A stretch of 64,000 nucleotides of DNA from Pseudomonas sp. B21-056 (GTDB lineage Bacteria; Pseudomonadota; Gammaproteobacteria; Pseudomonadales; Pseudomonadaceae), in the NCBI RefSeq assembly GCF_026016325.1, contig NZ_CP087203.1, positions 2,852,001 to 2,916,000 of the forward strand. Reading direction: 5' to 3'. The notes under the pieces are model-generated. The model saw only the letters and a list, made by a program, of their open reading frames with translations, was not told the origin of the DNA and did not search any database. Position numbers and translations under genes: made by a program. Shown one piece after another: positions 61,863-64,000 of the stretch. Numbering within the stretch: position 1 is the first letter of the stretch; each line of letters starts with the position of its first letter.

Positions 61863-62636
61863 ATGCGAATTTCTTTGCTGGTACCCATGGTTTCGATGTT
61901 CGGCCTGACCCTGGTGGGCTGCGCCGCGACCCCGGAAAATGCCAATCTGGTTGAGGCCCGCTCGCAGTTCTCGACCCTGCAGAGCAACCCGGCGTCAAGC
62001 ACCCTGGCGGCCATTGAAACCAAGGACGCTTTCAACGCGCTGAACAAGGCCGACCTGCTGTCGAACCAGGACCGCAAGGCACCGGCTATCGATCAGCTGG
62101 CCTACATCGCCCAACAGAAAATCGCCCTGGCCGAGCAGACCATTGCCGGGCGTCAGGCCGAAGCCGGCCTGAGCAACATTGCTGTGGAACGCACCCAGGT
62201 TCAACTGGACGTACGCACCCAGCAGCTCAAGGCGTTGCAAGCGCTCAACGCCAAGAATACCGATCGCGGTCAGGTGGTGACCTTTGGCGATGTACTGTTC
62301 GATACCGGCAAGTCTGACCTCAAGTACGGTGCGAACAACAACCTGCGTCAGCTTGCTGACTTCCTGGCTGCCAACCCGGAGCGCAAGGTGCGCATCGAAG
62401 GCTTTACCGACAGCGTGGGTAATGACGCTTCCAACCAGCGCCTCTCCGAGCGTCGCGCCGACAGCGTTGCCTTTGCACTGCAACGCCTGGGTGTCGACCC
62501 AAGCCGTCTGATCACTGCCGGCTATGGCCGGGAGTATCCGGTGGCCGATAACTCCAGCGCCAGCTCGCGGCAGCTCAATCGTCGGGTGGAGGTGATCATC
62601 TCCAACGGTTCGGCGATGGTTCAAGGTCGCGGTTGA
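61863..62636 (+). CDS. OmpA-family peptidoglycan-binding lipoprotein
   Basis: The 257-residue product has a lipobox (LVGC, cysteine near 20), a helical region of DUF4398 type (about 25-130, FNALNKADLLSNQDRKAPAI) and a C-terminal OmpA domain (about 145-250; FGDVLFDTGKSDLKYGANNN, IEGFTDSVGNDASNQRLSER with the conserved aspartate and arginine that bind diaminopimelate, RRVEVIIS). It links the outer membrane to the cell wall. The ATG at 61863 starts the lipoprotein signal. Confidence 0.88.
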   Translation: MRISLLVPMVSMFGLTLVGCAATPENANLVEARSQFSTLQSNPASSTLAAIETKDAFNALNKADLLSNQDRKAPAIDQLAYIAQQKIALAEQTIAGRQAEAGLSNIAVERTQVQLDVRTQQLKALQALNAKNTDRGQVVTFGDVLFDTGKSDLKYGANNNLRQLADFLAANPERKVRIEGFTDSVGNDASNQRLSERRADSVAFALQRLGVDPSRLITAGYGREYPVADNSSASSRQLNRRVEVIISNGSAMVQGRG

Positions 62637-62652
62637 TTCCGGTTGGCGGGCA

Positions 62653-62673
62653 GGGCAGCAGGAGCTGCCCTTT
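62653..62673 (+). terminator. Terminator hairpin after the OmpA-family gene
   Basis: GGGCAGC, loop AGGA, GCTGCCC, then TTTC, 17 bases after the stop codon. Confidence 0.65.
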
Positions 62674-62734
62674 CATAGGGGAATCGCCCGCGCAACTACC
62701 GGAATAGCGGGATGTTCGCTTTGAACAGAGTAGG

Positions 62735-62756
62735 GCCCACGCCACGCGGCGTGGGC
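62735..62756. other. GC-rich hairpin upstream of nhaA
   Basis: GCCCACGCC, loop ACGC, GGCGTGGGC pair perfectly. No T-run follows. It may be a bidirectional terminator remnant or part of the nhaA leader. Confidence 0.5.
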
Positions 62757-62854
62757 TATCTGGCCATTTACCATCTGTGTAGAATTCCCGTTCGGCTGTT
62801 CCTGAAGAGCGGTCTGATCTGCGCAGGTCCGCCATCGAATGGAGTTTCGTGCTT

Positions 62855-64000
62855 ATGAGTGTCAATCCCTCAAGTTTGCCCAAGACCCAGGATGGTCGTG
62901 AGTCATCTTCCTCCGCTGCAAGTTTTCTTTCCCGTTTCTTCGCCGCCGAATCCTCCGGTGGCCTGATCCTGATGGCCGCGGCATTCGTCGCGCTCGTCGT
63001 TGCCAACTCTCCCTGGTCCGCTGCTTACTTCGCGACACTGCAAGTCAAGGTGGCCGGCCTGTCGATTGAGCATTGGGTGAACGATGGCCTGATGGCGATT
63101 TTTTTCATGTTGGTGGGCCTGGAGATCAAGCGTGAAATGCTGGTGGGTCAGTTGTCCACCTGGAGTGATCGCGCACTCCCGGGCTTCGCCGCGCTGGGCG
63201 GCATGCTGATACCGGCTTTCATTTATATCGCCGTCAACTGGGGCAGCGCCGACACCCTCAGTGGCTGGGCGATTCCTGCTGCAACCGATATCGCGTTTGC
63301 CTTGGGGATACTGTCGCTGCTGGGTAAGCGGGTTCCTGTTTCCTTGAAGATCTTCTTGTCGGCGCTGGCGATTCTCGATGACCTCGGTGCGGTGCTCATC
63401 ATTGCTCTGGTTTACACCACGGGGTTGTCGGTCGGCATGCTGCTGGCTTCGCTGGGGGCTGTCGTTGTCCTGGTGGTGATGAACCGTTGCGGGGTGCGGG
63501 CGCTGTTGCCCTATCTGGTAGTGGGGGCGCTGCTCTGGTTCTTCATGCTGCAATCGGGCGTCCATGCGACCCTGGCCGGGGTGATTCTGGCCCTGTGCAT
63601 TCCGCTGGGTGACCCGGCCAACGAACACACGTCGCCGCTGCTGCACCTCGAAGAAAAACTGCACCCGTGGGTGGCCTTCGCGGTGGTGCCGATCTTCGGC
63701 TTTGCCAATGCCGGGGTGTCCCTGGCCGGTATCTCTCCCGGTGACCTGATCAAACCAGTGCCGTTGGGGGTGACGCTGGGGTTGCTGGTGGGCAAGCAGA
63801 TCGGTGTGTTTGGTCTGGCGGCGCTGGCGATCCGTGCCAGGTTGGCGAAGCTGCCCGAGGGGTGTGGCTGGCTTCAGTTGTATGGTGTTGCGCTGTTGTG
63901 CGGTATCGGCTTCACGATGAGTCTGTTCATCGGCGCGCTGGCGTTTCCGAATGCTCCGGCGTTGATTGATGAGGTCAAGGTTGGGGTTCTGCTGGGGTCG
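62855..64000 (+). CDS. nhaA: NhaA-type Na+/H+ antiporter, 3' end cut by the window edge
   Basis: The frame is open from the ATG at 62855 to the end of the window (382 codons), so only the last few residues are missing. It has the NhaA membrane layout with [35 protein letters not shown] and the ion-binding aspartate pair in [17 protein letters not shown], then [13 protein letters not shown] and [15 protein letters not shown]. NhaA exchanges sodium or lithium for protons and protects against salt and alkali stress. The gene runs in the same direction as the lipoprotein pair but is separated by a terminator-like hairpin. Confidence 0.93.
   Translation, partial: MSVNPSSLPKTQDGRESSSSAASFLSRFFAAESSGGLILMAAAFVALVVANSPWSAAYFATLQVKVAGLSIEHWVNDGLMAIFFMLVGLEIKREMLVGQLSTWSDRALPGFAALGGMLIPAFIYIAVNWGSADTLSGWAIPAATDIAFALGILSLLGKRVPVSLKIFLSALAILDDLGAVLIIALVYTTGLSVGMLLASLGAVVVLVVMNRCGVRALLPYLVVGALLWFFMLQSGVHATLAGVILALCIPLGDPANEHTSPLLHLEEKLHPWVAFAVVPIFGFANAGVSLAGISPGDLIKPVPLGVTLGLLVGKQIGVFGLAALAIRARLAKLPEGCGWLQLYGVALLCGIGFTMSLFIGALAFPNAPALIDEVKVGVLLGS

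Overview
The window reads as a chromosomal segment of a Pseudomonas of the fluorescens complex. The evidence is high-GC coding with short overlapping start/stop junctions, many GAGCGAGC-type REP/REPIN repeats, a Pseudomonas-style split hpaG, a Roc-type fimbrial control system and a BdlA-like chemoreceptor. No tRNA, rRNA, CRISPR array, insertion sequence or prophage was seen.

Region 1 (1-9769) is one tightly packed plus-strand operon of flagellar-type genes. The order is fliE (cut by the left edge), fliF, a very short fliG-like gene, fliH, fliI, fliJ, a fliK-like gene, flgD, flgE, a short fliM-like gene, fliN, fliO, fliP and a FliA-like sigma factor. Export gate, export ATPase, hook cap and hook are recognisable, but the rotor proteins are reduced. 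The FliG-like protein has about 150 residues and no torque domain, and the FliM-like protein has about 245 residues and no CheY-binding peptide at its start. I infer a flagellum-derived export or hook structure that probably does not rotate as a normal flagellum does. This is the best candidate here for an undescribed system.

Region 2 (9770-36430) is a BdlA-like chemoreceptor followed by a large aromatic-amine and 4-hydroxyphenylacetate catabolic island. It holds a phenylacetaldehyde-type dehydrogenase, a second short chemoreceptor, a porin, an APC permease, a DUF3156 protein and a FeaR-like AraC regulator. Next come a minus-strand operon (FAD oxidoreductase, cupin, LuxR regulator, MoaF-like protein, two SDRs), the two-component 4-HPA 3-hydroxylase, and the complete homoprotocatechuate meta-cleavage set (hpaR, I, H, X, F, D, E, G2, G1, A, and a second hpaR). 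The genes fit the route aromatic amine to aldehyde to 4-HPA to homoprotocatechuate to central metabolites. Two shared DNA motifs tie the parts together: 22-nt-pitch direct repeats near the dehydrogenase and the porin/permease, and TTAA-N4-TTAA inverted repeats near feaR, hpaR and hpaG1/hpaA.

Region 3 (36430-47060) is mixed housekeeping. It has two unrecognised small genes, a chorismate mutase, a lipoprotein, a Tat-like cupin protein, a LysR regulator divergent from a YdiJ-type D-2-hydroxyglutarate dehydrogenase, and an mgtE-mgtC magnesium operon. The mgtE gene is preceded by a 30-codon leader beginning MDPDP, resembling the MgtL magnesium-sensing leader of enterics.

Region 4 (47100-61180) is a chaperone-usher fimbrial locus (two minor subunits, a major pilin, a chaperone, an usher and two paralogous two-domain adhesins) together with a RocR/RocA1/RocS1-like regulatory set. 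A near-palindromic 20-bp motif (CTTGGGAAATTTCCTACAAG) recurs through it and is a candidate site for the RocA1-like regulator. The adhesin genes look AT-richer than their surroundings.

Region 5 (61430-64000) holds a DUF4398 lipoprotein, an OmpA-type lipoprotein and nhaA, which is cut by the right edge.
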